The notes: a model not told the origin generated them from the letters alone. A stretch of DNA of 21,803 nt from Cloacimonetes bacterium UBA6081 (GCA_002428685.1 DIXL01000111.1:37215-59017); one strand, 5' to 3'; counted from the first letter of the stretch, positions 13,880 to 21,612 are shown. A program made the numbers and translations.

Positions 13880-14452
13880 GTGTCACGCATAGGAAAAGCT
13901 CCCATCAAATTTAGCTCCGAAACTCACATCAAGTTAACCGATAGTGTTGTCCACGTTAAAGGTAAATTGGGCGAATTGAGCTACACGCTCCTCCCCGGAA
14001 TCACAGTTCAAATCGAAGATAACGTTCTTTCGGTTCACAGAGCTGAAGAAACAAAAAGTCTGCGTGCATTTCATGGACTAACCCGTGCCTTGCTGCAAAA
14101 TATGGTTACCGGTGTTACCGAAGGCTATCAGAAGACCTTGTACATTTTTGGCACAGGTTATTCTTCGGAAGTATTGGGACCATGGTTAAAGCTGACCCTG
14201 GGATTTTCACATGATATCCTGTTGCAAATTCCCAATGGATTGCAGGTTGATGCTCAGCCTGTTGCTCGTTCCAAAGGAACCAGATCAGACTTTCAAAGCA
14301 TCATCAACATAAAAGGGATAGACAAGCAGCTGGTAGGCCAGTTTGCGGCAGAAGTTCGCGGTTGCCGTCCCCCGGAAAATTACAAAGGCAAAGGTGTTCG
14401 CTATCATGACGAACATGTTACCATCAAAGCCGGTAAAACCGGGTCCAAATAA
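13880..14452 (+). CDS. rplF: 50S ribosomal protein L6 (GTG start)
   Basis: 190 residues, slightly above the common ~178. L6 lies near the sarcin-ricin loop and factor-binding site. It starts MSRIGKAPIKF as usual. The two repeated domains are seen in VHVKGKLGELSYTL and LRAFHGLTRALLQNMVTGVT, and in the second half QLVGQFAAEVRGCRPPENYK followed by GKGVRYHDEHVTIKAGK. The start is GTG 13880 after a G-run overlapping the rpsH stop (13870-13874); it aligns with the family start. Confidence 0.97.
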   Translation: MSRIGKAPIKFSSETHIKLTDSVVHVKGKLGELSYTLLPGITVQIEDNVLSVHRAEETKSLRAFHGLTRALLQNMVTGVTEGYQKTLYIFGTGYSSEVLGPWLKLTLGFSHDILLQIPNGLQVDAQPVARSKGTRSDFQSIINIKGIDKQLVGQFAAEVRGCRPPENYKGKGVRYHDEHVTIKAGKTGSK

Positions 14453-14465
14453 AGGAAGGTGATAA

Positions 14466-14837
14466 ATGATAAAATCCACTACTAAAATTAAAACCGACCT
14501 CCGTGACCGCCGCCGTGCAGCTATTCGCAAACATTTAAGCGGTTCGGCAGAGCGTCCGCGTTTGGTGGTATTCCGCTCATTGAAGAATATCTATGCTCAA
14601 ATAATAGATGACGTAAAGGGTGTTACCCTGGTTTCGATGTCCACCAAAGCTAAGGACATGAGCAAAACCGACGGCATGAAGAAGACTGCAGCCAGCTTTG
14701 AAGTTGGTGTGAAGTTGGGTGAAAAAGCCCTGGCAGTTGGAATCACCAAAATTGCTTTTGACCGTGCCGGATACAAGTATCATGGCCGGGTAAAGGCTTT
14801 AGCCGATGGTGCTCGTAAAGCCGGGCTTGATTTCTAA
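14466..14837 (+). CDS. rplR: 50S ribosomal protein L18
   Basis: 123 residues, standard for L18, which binds 5S rRNA with L5. Landmarks: RRAAIRKHLSGSAERPRLVV, FRSLKNIYAQIIDDVKGVTL and AFDRAGYKYHGRVKALADGA, followed by the C-terminal RKAGLDF. The ATG is preceded by GGAAGGTGAT (14454-14463). It is in the usual rplF-rplR-rpsE order with short gaps, so co-translation is likely. Confidence 0.98.
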   Translation: MIKSTTKIKTDLRDRRRAAIRKHLSGSAERPRLVVFRSLKNIYAQIIDDVKGVTLVSMSTKAKDMSKTDGMKKTAASFEVGVKLGEKALAVGITKIAFDRAGYKYHGRVKALADGARKAGLDF

Positions 14838-14848
14838 GGGAGATGAAA

Positions 14849-15367
14849 GTGAATTACGAACAACATCACACAGAAGAAGATAAGTTAATAGAGAAAATAG
14901 TAGAGACCAAGCGCGTCGCCAAGGTTGTGAAAGGCGGCAGAAACTTCAGTTTTTCCGCTATCGTGGTTGTTGGCGACAAGCAAGGTAATATTGGCATAGG
15001 CAGTGGCAAAGCAAACGAAATTGTAGATGCCATTCGCAAAGCCAAAGAAAAAGCTACTAAAAGCATGTTTAAGGTTCCAATTATAAAGGGCACTGTTCCT
15101 CACGAAATTGTAGCCCGTTATGGTGCTTCACGCGTAATGATCAAACCTGCTTCTCCTGGAACCGGGGTTATAGCCGGTGGGACAACTCGCGCCATTTTTG
15201 AAGCTGCCGGGATCGAAAATATCCTGTGCAAATCATTAGGCTCCAATACACCTACTAATGTGGTTAAAGCCACTGTACTTGGATTAAAATCCATGCGAAC
15301 CCTATCCGATATTTCGCGCCTACGCAATAAGACCATAGCGCAGATTACCGGCAGGGAGGAGAAATGA
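14849..15367 (+). CDS. rpsE: 30S ribosomal protein S5 (probable GTG start)
   Basis: 172 residues from GTG 14849. S5 helps form the mRNA entry channel and decoding fidelity. Landmarks: VAKVVKGGRNFSFSAIVVVG (N-terminal dsRNA-binding-like domain with the spectinomycin-loop region), GNIGIGSGKANEIVDAIRKA, IKPASPGTGVIAGGTTRAIF and KSLGSNTPTNVVKATVLGL. An in-frame ATG at 14843 touches GGGAG (14838-14842) with no spacer, whereas GTG 14849 is 6 nt away, so I prefer GTG. The end overlaps rpmD by 4 nt (ATGA). Confidence 0.96.
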   Translation: MNYEQHHTEEDKLIEKIVETKRVAKVVKGGRNFSFSAIVVVGDKQGNIGIGSGKANEIVDAIRKAKEKATKSMFKVPIIKGTVPHEIVARYGASRVMIKPASPGTGVIAGGTTRAIFEAAGIENILCKSLGSNTPTNVVKATVLGLKSMRTLSDISRLRNKTIAQITGREEK

Positions 15368-15549
15368 AACTTAAAGTAACCCAAATCCGCAGCACAATAA
15401 ATCGCATCGAAGGCCACAAGCGGGTTATCGAGTCCCTTGGTCTGGGAAAGATCGGCAGAAGCCGTATTCATGAAGATAGCCCAAGCATCAGAGGTATGAT
15501 CAACAAGGTTGGTTACCTTTTAAAAGTCGAAGAACTGCAGGGAGAATAG
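15364..15549 (+). CDS. rpmD: 50S ribosomal protein L30
   Basis: 61 residues, a typical short L30. It starts MKLKVTQIRSTINR and contains the family core HKRVIESLGLGKIGRSRIHE, followed by SIRGMINKVGYLLKVEEL. It is a peripheral 50S protein lacking in some lineages; its presence between rpsE and rplO is the classical spc order. The start overlaps the rpsE stop as ATGA, with SD GGGAGGAG just upstream inside rpsE. Confidence 0.97.
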   Translation: MKLKVTQIRSTINRIEGHKRVIESLGLGKIGRSRIHEDSPSIRGMINKVGYLLKVEELQGE

Positions 15550-15551
15550 CG

Positions 15552-16007
15552 ATGTTGACCTTAACAAATCTTGGCAGACCTGCCGGAAGAAAAAACAAAA
15601 AACGCCTTGGTAAGGGACAGGGTTCAGGATGGGGCCATCAGGCTGGTCGTGGACACAAGGGTAAAAAAGCCCGTGCCGGTGGTGGTGTTCCCGCTGCTTT
15701 TGAAGGTGGTCAGATGCCAATGCATCGCCGGCTACCCAAACGCGGCTTCAAGAACATCTTCCGGGTTGGTTTTCGTGCTCTCAACCTGAATCGTTTACAA
15801 GGCTTGGAAGAAACAGAATTCGACATTTTAACGCTTGAAAAGATGGGTCTGATTCCCAGTAAGGGAAAAAAGGCCAAAGCTCCGGTAAAAGTTCTTGCCG
15901 GCATCCAGGAAGATTTCACCAAAACCGTTACAATCAAAGCTAATGCGTTCTCAGTGAGAGCCAAAGAGATGATTGAAAAGAACGGTGGCAAGGCGGAGGT
16001 AGTGTAA
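15552..16007 (+). CDS. rplO: 50S ribosomal protein L15
   Basis: 151 residues, normal for L15, which has an extended N-terminal tail threading 23S rRNA. The Gly/Lys-rich tail reads KKRLGKGQGSGWGHQAGRGH with KGKKARAGGG next; then GGQMPMHRRLPKRGFKNIF. The C-terminal globular part has APVKVLAGIQEDFTKTVTIK and ends NGGKAEVV. SD GGAG (15541-15544) is within the end of rpmD, 2 nt separate the genes. The order rpmD-rplO-secY is standard. Confidence 0.97.
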   Translation: MLTLTNLGRPAGRKNKKRLGKGQGSGWGHQAGRGHKGKKARAGGGVPAAFEGGQMPMHRRLPKRGFKNIFRVGFRALNLNRLQGLEETEFDILTLEKMGLIPSKGKKAKAPVKVLAGIQEDFTKTVTIKANAFSVRAKEMIEKNGGKAEVV

Positions 16008-16008
16008 C

Positions 16009-17322
16009 TTGTTCAAGACAATGAGTAACATGTTCCGGATTCCGGACTTGAAGAAGAAGATATTGTTTACAGCACTATTTCTGGTATTATACCGGATGGG
16101 CAGTTTTGTCCCAATTCCCGGTGTAGATGCCTCAGCACTCCGTGCTTTCTTCGAAGGTGCCCGTGAAGGTGGGAATACCCTCTTTGGTCTCTTGGACCTC
16201 TTTGTTGGTGGTAACTTTGAACGTGCTTCGGTTTTCGCTTTGGGAATTATGCCCTACATTACCGCATCAATCGTTATTCAGCTTTTGGGGAGCATTATCC
16301 CCTATTTTGAAAAGCTACGTAAAGAAGGTGCAGACGGGCAAAAGAAACTAAATCAAATCACACGCTATGGAACTGTGGGACTTGCCGCATTCAATGCCGT
16401 AACCATCACCATGTGGTTGTCCAACCTTGCTGGTGGTGTAGTGCCTGCCCCAGGAGTTCTATTTCATGTAACCGGTATTATAACCCTGATTACGGGAACC
16501 ATGATAGTGATGTGGTTAGGTGAGCAAATCACCGAGCATGGAATTGGTAACGGTATATCGCTGATCATCTTTGCCGGCATCATTGCCCGCTATCCTGAAG
16601 GCTTTATCCGAATGTTCCAAAAGATTGTCGCAGATCCCAGCTATACCTGGAAGGCAATAGTTGCCATTCTCCTTATGGTTGGCGTAACTGCTGCGGTAAT
16701 CTTTGTAACTGAAGCCATCCGCAAAATTCCCGTGCAATATGCCAAACGCATTGTTGGACGTCGTGTTTATGGTGGACAAAGCACCTACATTCCATTGCGC
16801 GTTAATACTGCCGGTGTGATTCCCATTATCTTTGCACAAAGCATCCTGATGTTCCCTGCCACAATTGCTGCCTTTTTTGGCACAGGTGGTGGATTTTGGG
16901 CTACTTTGCAGCGTTGGTTATCGCCAGGTGCAGCTTTATACACTGTTTTGTATGTAGGTTTCATCATTTTCTTTGCCTATTTCTATACAGCTATTGTGCT
17001 TAATCCTACAGAAATGGCTGAAAACATGGTGAAATACGGTGGTCATATCCCAGGTAAAAAACCAGGGAAAAAGACAGCCGAATATATTAACAGTGTGCTG
17101 GTGCGCATCACCCTTCCCGGTGCTGTGTTTTTCGCTTTCGTAGCTTTACTTCCCGAGATCCTGAGCCATCGGTTTGATCTGCCGTTTTACTTTGGCGGAA
17201 CCGGAATTATCATCGTGGTCGGCGTCGCTCTGGATACCCTGCAACAGATTGAATCTCATCTTGTTATGCGTCATTACGACGGCTTCATGAAAAAAGGCAA
17301 GCTGCGCGGACGATCCAGCTAA
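16009..17322 (+). CDS. secY: SecY preprotein translocase channel subunit (TTG start)
   Basis: 437 residues with about ten hydrophobic membrane segments; SecY is the channel of the SecYEG translocon in the inner membrane. The N-terminus MFKTMSNMFRIPDLKKKILF is the usual cytosolic lead into TM1, followed by YRMGSFVPIPGVDASAL. Other landmarks: GIMPYITASIVIQLLGS, YAKRIVGRRVYGGQSTYIPL in a cytosolic loop, and NTAGVIPIIFAQSI. The start is TTG 16009: GGAGGT (15995-16000) is 8 nt away, whereas the next ATG (16021) is 20 nt away and would drop conserved residues. The Sec pathway would be needed to export proteins such as the one at 3951. Confidence 0.98.
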   Translation: MFKTMSNMFRIPDLKKKILFTALFLVLYRMGSFVPIPGVDASALRAFFEGAREGGNTLFGLLDLFVGGNFERASVFALGIMPYITASIVIQLLGSIIPYFEKLRKEGADGQKKLNQITRYGTVGLAAFNAVTITMWLSNLAGGVVPAPGVLFHVTGIITLITGTMIVMWLGEQITEHGIGNGISLIIFAGIIARYPEGFIRMFQKIVADPSYTWKAIVAILLMVGVTAAVIFVTEAIRKIPVQYAKRIVGRRVYGGQSTYIPLRVNTAGVIPIIFAQSILMFPATIAAFFGTGGGFWATLQRWLSPGAALYTVLYVGFIIFFAYFYTAIVLNPTEMAENMVKYGGHIPGKKPGKKTAEYINSVLVRITLPGAVFFAFVALLPEILSHRFDLPFYFGGTGIIIVVGVALDTLQQIESHLVMRHYDGFMKKGKLRGRSS

Positions 17323-17324
17323 AT

Positions 17325-18098
17325 ATGATTTACCTCAAAACTCCTGCGGAAATAGACAAAATGCGAGTAAGTTGCCATATAATTGGCAGCTTGTTGCAGG
17401 CTTTGGCTTCTCATATTCGTCCGGGTGTAAACACTTTGGAACTGGATAAGTTTGCTGAGGATTACATTCGCAGCCGGGGAGGAATTCCTTCTTTCAAGGG
17501 TTATCAGATTCCCGGATTGAAACCCTTTCCCAGCTCTATCTGTGCCTCTGTAAATGCTGCGATTGTGCATGGAATACCTTGTCGGGAAACTATTTTGCAA
17601 GAGGGTGATATAATCGGAATAGACGTTGGAGTGTTATGCAATGGTTATCATGGAGATGCGGCACGCAGCTACCGGGTTGGCAAGGTTAGCCAACCAGCGG
17701 AAGCTCTGCTACAGGTTACCGAAAAGGCCTTGGAATTAGGTATTTTAGCAGCCGTGGAAGGAAACCGCATCGGTGATATTAGCAATGCTATAGGCTCTTT
17801 TGTCGAGCGTAGTGGTTACTTTGTGGCCGATGACCTTACGGGTCATGGCGTAGGCAGAAGCCTTCACGAAGAACCCCAAATACCCAATTTCGGAAAGCCC
17901 GGACGCGGTCCACGGATTGCTGCCGGGATGACTTTGGCCATCGAGCCGATGGTAAATATTGGAACCAACCGGGTATCAGAAAAGGGTTGGGAGTTCACTA
18001 CCGCAGATAATTCCCTGTCTGCGCATTATGAACATACCATCCTGGTAACCAGTGGTAAGCCCGAAGTTTTAACGATTGCAGAGGAAAACAATTTATGA
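17325..18098 (+). CDS. map: Methionine aminopeptidase, type I
   Basis: 257 residues. It removes the initiator Met from nascent proteins using two metal ions. All five metal ligands are visible: Asp100 (IGIDVG), Asp111 (YHGDAARS), His174 (GHGVGRSLHEEP), Glu207 (LAIEPM) and Glu236 (YEHTILVT). His82 in VNAAIVHGIP and His181 fit the substrate-binding histidines. No strong SD is seen; the ATG is 2 nt after the secY stop, so it probably relies on coupling. There is no adk between secY and map, as is common in Bacteroidetes-like clusters. The end overlaps infA by 4 nt. Confidence 0.98.
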   Translation: MIYLKTPAEIDKMRVSCHIIGSLLQALASHIRPGVNTLELDKFAEDYIRSRGGIPSFKGYQIPGLKPFPSSICASVNAAIVHGIPCRETILQEGDIIGIDVGVLCNGYHGDAARSYRVGKVSQPAEALLQVTEKALELGILAAVEGNRIGDISNAIGSFVERSGYFVADDLTGHGVGRSLHEEPQIPNFGKPGRGPRIAAGMTLAIEPMVNIGTNRVSEKGWEFTTADNSLSAHYEHTILVTSGKPEVLTIAEENNL

Positions 18099-18313
18099 GT
18101 AAATCTGGTGTTATAGAAGTGGAAGGCGTGGTTACAGAAGCCCTTCCCAATACTACTTTTCGCGTTCAACTGGAAAATGGCCACGAGATCTTGGCACATT
18201 CTTCCGGTAAGATGCGTATGAATTATATTAGAATCCTACCCGGCGATAAGGTGAAGGTGGAGCTATCTCCCTACGATCTTACCCGCGGTAGAATTACATA
18301 CCGTTATAAATAA
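18095..18313 (+). CDS. infA: Translation initiation factor IF-1
   Basis: 72 residues, the exact usual length. IF1 is a small OB-fold protein that occupies the 30S A site during initiation. The sequence shows IEVEGVVTEALPNTTFRVQL, GHEILAHSSGKMRMNYIRIL and VELSPYDLTRGRITYRYK, all family hallmarks. The start overlaps the map stop as ATGA. A 41-nt gap to rpmJ follows, one of the larger gaps in the cluster, containing a small AGCC/GGCT hairpin. Confidence 0.99.
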   Translation: MSKSGVIEVEGVVTEALPNTTFRVQLENGHEILAHSSGKMRMNYIRILPGDKVKVELSPYDLTRGRITYRYK

Positions 18314-18354
18314 ATGATTGCAAACAGCCTAAGGGCTATGGCAAGGAGATCACA

Positions 18355-18471
18355 ATGAAAGTGAAAGCTTCAGTGAAATTGATCTGCAAAGATTGCAGGA
18401 TCATTAAACGCTTCGGCGTTATCCGAGTTATCTGCAGCACAAACCCGAAACATAAACAGAGACAGGGTTAA
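18355..18471 (+). CDS. rpmJ: 50S ribosomal protein L36
   Basis: 38 residues and easily missed because of its size. It reads MKVKASVKLICKDCRIIKRF, then GVIRVICSTNPKHKQRQG, a near-canonical L36. The zinc ligands Cys11, Cys14, Cys27 and His33 are all present, so it is the zinc-binding form. SD AAGGAG lies 6 nt upstream of ATG 18355. The position between infA and rpsM is the standard one. Its stop TAA (18469-18471) overlaps the rpsM SD. Confidence 0.98.
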   Translation: MKVKASVKLICKDCRIIKRFGVIRVICSTNPKHKQRQG

Positions 18472-18482
18472 GGAGGAAACAC

Positions 18483-18851
18483 TTGGCACATATAGCAGGT
18501 ATTGAACTTCCCAGAACCAAACGTTTGTTCATAGGGTTAACTTATATCTATGGCATTGGCCGCACCATTGCCAAAGATATCTGCAAAAAAGCTAACATCG
18601 ACGAAATGAAAAAGGTTTCCGATCTTAGTTTAGAAGAAGAGAAAATCCTTCGCGACATTATTCAAAATGATTATGTGGTAGAAGGCAGCTTAAGAACCCA
18701 GGTAGCCATGAATATAAAGCGCCTCATGGAAATCGGGTGCTATCGCGGGATGCGTCACAAACGCGGACTACCGGTTCGTGGCCAACGCACTCACACTAAT
18801 GCCAGAACCCGTAAGGGTCCCCGTGGCAGCGCGATTAAGAAGAAGAAATAG
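18483..18851 (+). CDS. rpsM: 30S ribosomal protein S13 (TTG start)
   Basis: 122 residues, normal for S13, which forms intersubunit bridges and contacts P-site tRNA. Landmarks: MAHIAGIELPRTKRLFIGLT, YIYGIGRTIAKDICKKANI (helix-hairpin-helix) and YRGMRHKRGLPVRGQRTHTN with ARTRKGPRG, before a Lys-rich end. The start is TTG 18483, preceded by AGGAGG (18471-18476) with 6-nt spacing, matching the family N-terminus exactly. Confidence 0.98.
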   Translation: MAHIAGIELPRTKRLFIGLTYIYGIGRTIAKDICKKANIDEMKKVSDLSLEEEKILRDIIQNDYVVEGSLRTQVAMNIKRLMEIGCYRGMRHKRGLPVRGQRTHTNARTRKGPRGSAIKKKK

Positions 18852-18859
18852 GAGCTAAC

Positions 18860-19249
18860 ATGGCTAAAAAAACCAGAGTAAAGAAAAAACGCATCCGTCT
18901 TGCATTTGACGAAGGATTGCTGTTTGTCCACTCCAGCTTCAATAACACCATTGTCTCGCTAACTGACCGCGCCGGTAACGTTTTGGCCTGGAGCAGCGGT
19001 GGCAAAATTGGTTACAAAGGCTCCCGCAAGAGCACACCTTTTGCCGCACAGATGGCTGCTGCCGAAGTTGCCAAAGTTGGCATGGAAATGGGTATTCAAA
19101 AAGTCGGCGTTATCGTTAAAGGCCCCGGTGGTGGACGTGAATCTGCCATCCGCGCCGTAAATGCAGCCGGCATTAAAGTTACTATGATTAAGGACGAAAC
19201 TCCCATTCCCCATAACGGCTGCCGTCCACCTAAAACCAGAAGGATATAA
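18860..19249 (+). CDS. rpsK: 30S ribosomal protein S11
   Basis: 129 residues, normal for S11, part of the 30S platform near the mRNA exit. Landmarks: a Lys-rich N-terminal tail, then LLFVHSSFNNTIVSLTDRAG, KGSRKSTPFAAQMAAAEVAK, VIVKGPGGGRESAIRAVNAA and the invariant end TPIPHNGCRPPKTRRI. SD AGGAGC (18850-18855) is 4 nt before the ATG and overlaps the rpsM stop. Confidence 0.99.
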   Translation: MAKKTRVKKKRIRLAFDEGLLFVHSSFNNTIVSLTDRAGNVLAWSSGGKIGYKGSRKSTPFAAQMAAAEVAKVGMEMGIQKVGVIVKGPGGGRESAIRAVNAAGIKVTMIKDETPIPHNGCRPPKTRRI

Positions 19250-19260
19250 GGAGAGGAATT

Positions 19261-19878
19261 ATGGCCAGATATACAGGACCCAAAGCAAAGCTTTGCCGCA
19301 AATTCGGTGAAAACATCTTTGGCACAGCCAAATATGATAAGATCCTCGGTAAACGCAAATTCCCCTCCGGACAGCATGGCAAAAATATGCGCCGTAAACT
19401 ATCGGATTACGGTGTCCATCTGCGTGAAAAGCAAAAACTTCGCACCACCTATTGCCTGATGGAAAAGCAATTTAAGAACTACTTTGTAAAAGCTGCAAAA
19501 GCCACTGGCGTAACCGGCGACAACCTGATGCAACTGCTGGAACGTCGTTTGGATAACGTGGTTTACCGTTTGGGCTTCGCCGTTACCCGCATGCAGTCTC
19601 GTCAGTTTGTAACTCACGGACACATGATGGTTAATGGCCGCAAAGTGGACATCCCATCCTTCCTGGTAAAAGAAGGCGACATCATCGAAGTCCGCCCCCA
19701 AAGCCGTGGCATGAAACTATTGGTAGAAGCCATGGATAGAACTGAAATAAGCTCTCCATATTCATGGTTGAGTGTAGATAAAGAAAACTTCCGCGGTCAA
19801 TTCAACGCCATGCCCGCACCAAGTGAGATTTCGGCCAATGTGGACCTGCGTCTCATCGTTGAGTTCTATTCCAAGTAA
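19261..19878 (+). CDS. rpsD: 30S ribosomal protein S4
   Basis: 205 residues, the usual length. S4 is a primary 16S rRNA binder and, in Escherichia coli, the repressor of the alpha operon. The N-terminal MARYTGPKAKLCRKFGENIF keeps one Cys of the four used by zinc-type S4, so this is a zinc-free form, unlike S14 and L36 here. The S4 RNA-binding domain is seen as LLERRLDNVVYRLGFAVTR, then SRQFVTHGHMMVNGRKVDIP. The C-terminus LIVEFYSK is standard. Confidence 0.98.
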   Translation: MARYTGPKAKLCRKFGENIFGTAKYDKILGKRKFPSGQHGKNMRRKLSDYGVHLREKQKLRTTYCLMEKQFKNYFVKAAKATGVTGDNLMQLLERRLDNVVYRLGFAVTRMQSRQFVTHGHMMVNGRKVDIPSFLVKEGDIIEVRPQSRGMKLLVEAMDRTEISSPYSWLSVDKENFRGQFNAMPAPSEISANVDLRLIVEFYSK

Positions 19879-19903
19879 TACCGCTAACAGCTAAGGAGCA
19901 GCT

Positions 19904-21061
19904 ATGATGTATCTTGAACCATTGCAAATGCCGGAAACTGTCGAACACGACAAGGCGACTTATACGCGCAATTACGGCAAGTTTGAAATCGGCCCCCTGG
20001 AGCCTGGATTTGGAACCACGTTGGGTAATACCCTGCGTAGGATCCTTCTATCTTCTGTTCAGGGTGCTGCGGTTCGTTTCGTGCGGATTGAAGGCTTGCA
20101 TCACGAATTTTGCCCCATTCCCGGAACAAATTCTGATTATATTGATTTGATCCTCCGGATAAAGCAGCTTGTGATTCTATCCAATTCCGTAGAAGAAGTT
20201 CCTATTGTGCTGGAACATAAGGGAAAGGGTGTAATCACCGCTTCTCTTATCCAGGAAAACGCCAACGTTAAAATCATCAACAAAGACCTTTACCTGCTGG
20301 AAGTGGTGGAAGACATTGATTTCCGCTTGGAAATGATTATTGGGATAGGGCGTGGTTACGTATCTGCCGATCGCCAGAATCCAGAAGGTAAAGCTGTTGG
20401 TTTTATTCCTATTGATTCGATCTATTCGCCAATTCTAAAAGTTAATTTCAGTGTAACCCATCAGCGTGTGAAAGAAAGAATGAACTTTGACCGGTTGATT
20501 CTGGATATCCACTCCAATGGAGCTGTTGAGCCTAAAATAGCTCTTTTCCTGGCTGCCAAAATCCTCAAAGATATGGCTGCCAAGATTTCCCTGTTCGAAA
20601 CTGAGCCGGAATATATCCGCGATATCGAGCTGGATCCCGATCTGGAAGAAAAAGAGCGTATTTTACGCATGAGTGTGCGTGAAATTGAGCTCACCGTCCG
20701 GGCTGCAAATTGCCTGGCTGGAGCTGAAATTGAAACCATAGGCGAACTAGTGTCCAAATCCGAAGCAGAAATGCTAAAATTCCGCAATTTTGGCAAGAAA
20801 TCTCTTGAAGAAATTGTGCAAAAACTGAAAAAATATGATCTGGAACTTGGTATGGATGTGGATGGCATCTACCGTAAAATCAAAGAGGCCAGAAGCCGCG
20901 GAGTCATTCCTCCGGAAGAAAAACCAACGGCTAAAAAAGCCAAAGCCGAAACTCCGGCTGTGGAAACCAAACCTGTCCCCGAAGAAAAAGTTGTCACAAC
21001 TACACCCCGTAAACCTGTTCCAGCCCCCAAAAAGAAGGTGAAAAATGCGCCACAGACTTGA
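19904..21061 (+). CDS. rpoA: RNA polymerase alpha subunit with extended C-terminal tail
   Basis: 385 residues against ~320-330 usually. Alpha dimerises to scaffold RNA polymerase. The N-terminal domain (about 1-235) has EPGFGTTLGNTLRRILLSS; the C-terminal domain (about 256-312) has LTVRAANCLAGAEIETIGEL and KFRNFGKKSLEEI, with Arg266, Asn269 and Lys299 matching residues that bind UP-element DNA in Escherichia coli. After residue ~320 comes a Lys/Pro/Glu/Thr-rich tail of about 65 residues with no recognisable domain. Its last 17 nt overlap rplQ. AAGGAG (19893-19898) serves ATG 19904 or ATG 19907. No sign of frameshift; the tail is simply in frame. Confidence 0.97.
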   Translation: MMYLEPLQMPETVEHDKATYTRNYGKFEIGPLEPGFGTTLGNTLRRILLSSVQGAAVRFVRIEGLHHEFCPIPGTNSDYIDLILRIKQLVILSNSVEEVPIVLEHKGKGVITASLIQENANVKIINKDLYLLEVVEDIDFRLEMIIGIGRGYVSADRQNPEGKAVGFIPIDSIYSPILKVNFSVTHQRVKERMNFDRLILDIHSNGAVEPKIALFLAAKILKDMAAKISLFETEPEYIRDIELDPDLEEKERILRMSVREIELTVRAANCLAGAEIETIGELVSKSEAEMLKFRNFGKKSLEEIVQKLKKYDLELGMDVDGIYRKIKEARSRGVIPPEEKPTAKKAKAETPAVETKPVPEEKVVTTTPRKPVPAPKKKVKNAPQT

Positions 21062-21452
21062 AGGTAGAAAATTCGGACGTGAAACCGATGCCAGACGCCT
21101 TATGATGAGAAACCTTGTAAAATCCATGGTAGAACATGGACAACTAAATACTACCCTGGCCAAAGCCAAAGAAATGAGAGGACACGTTGATCGCGTTATC
21201 ACCTATGGTAAAGCCAACACTGTCCACGCCAGAAGATTAGCCTATATCATCCTCGGCGACCGTGCTTTGGTGAAGAAATTATTCGACGAAATTGCCCCAG
21301 CTTTTCAAGGACGCAATGGTGGCTACACCCGCGTTTTAAAAGCAGGTTTCCGCAAAGGTGATAGTGCCCCCATGGCAGTCATCCAGTTCGTGGAAGAATC
21401 CACCATCAAACCCAAAAAAGATGCCATTAAAGCCAAAGACCTGAATAAATAA
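21045..21452 (+). CDS. rplQ: 50S ribosomal protein L17
   Basis: 135 residues. L17 is near the tunnel exit and is the last gene of the alpha operon. It starts MRHRLEGRKFGRETDARRLM and contains RNLVKSMVEHGQLNTTLAKA; later LAYIILGDRALVKKLFDEIA and GRNGGYTRVLKAGFRKGDSA are standard. The final ~20 residues are Lys-rich and more variable. The start lies 17 nt inside rpoA, with SD AAGGTG in the rpoA tail. A strong terminator follows 21 nt after the stop. Confidence 0.98.
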   Translation: MRHRLEGRKFGRETDARRLMMRNLVKSMVEHGQLNTTLAKAKEMRGHVDRVITYGKANTVHARRLAYIILGDRALVKKLFDEIAPAFQGRNGGYTRVLKAGFRKGDSAPMAVIQFVEESTIKPKKDAIKAKDLNK

Positions 21453-21472
21453 GCGATTCGCATCTAACCTAC

Positions 21473-21513
21473 AAAGGCGGTAACTCAAGCTTGAATTACC
21501 GCCTTTTATTATT
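21473..21513 (+). terminator. Intrinsic terminator of the ribosomal supercluster
   Basis: AAAGGCGGTAA (21473-21483) pairs perfectly with TTACCGCCTTT (21496-21506). The interior TCAAG/CTTGA can extend the stem past a C/A mismatch. A T-rich run (TTTTATTATTGTTGTTT) follows. It lies just downstream of rplQ. Confidence 0.95.
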
Positions 21514-21584
21514 GTTGTTTATCTCGTGTCATCTCAAGCTAAATACATCGCAAGATCAATTGTTTGAACGAGATATCGGTAAAC

Positions 21585-21612
21585 TGTCGTTCCCGCGGAG
21601 GCGGAAACGACA
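21585..21612. repeat. Hairpin repeat related to 6155-6229
   Basis: TGTCGTTCCCGC-ggag-GCGGAAACGACA, a 12-bp stem with one C/A mismatch and a 4-nt loop. Its right arm, read on the minus strand from 21612 to 21596, matches 6157-6173 with one mismatch. A 63-nt repeat starts 42 nt downstream, the same order as at 6155-6342. No T-run follows, so it is not a terminator. Confidence 0.6.

Noticed and set aside
14843..14848. ATG start for rpsE
   Set aside because: ATG 14843 directly abuts GGGAG, leaving no spacer; GTG 14849 has a 6-nt spacer. The difference is only two residues.
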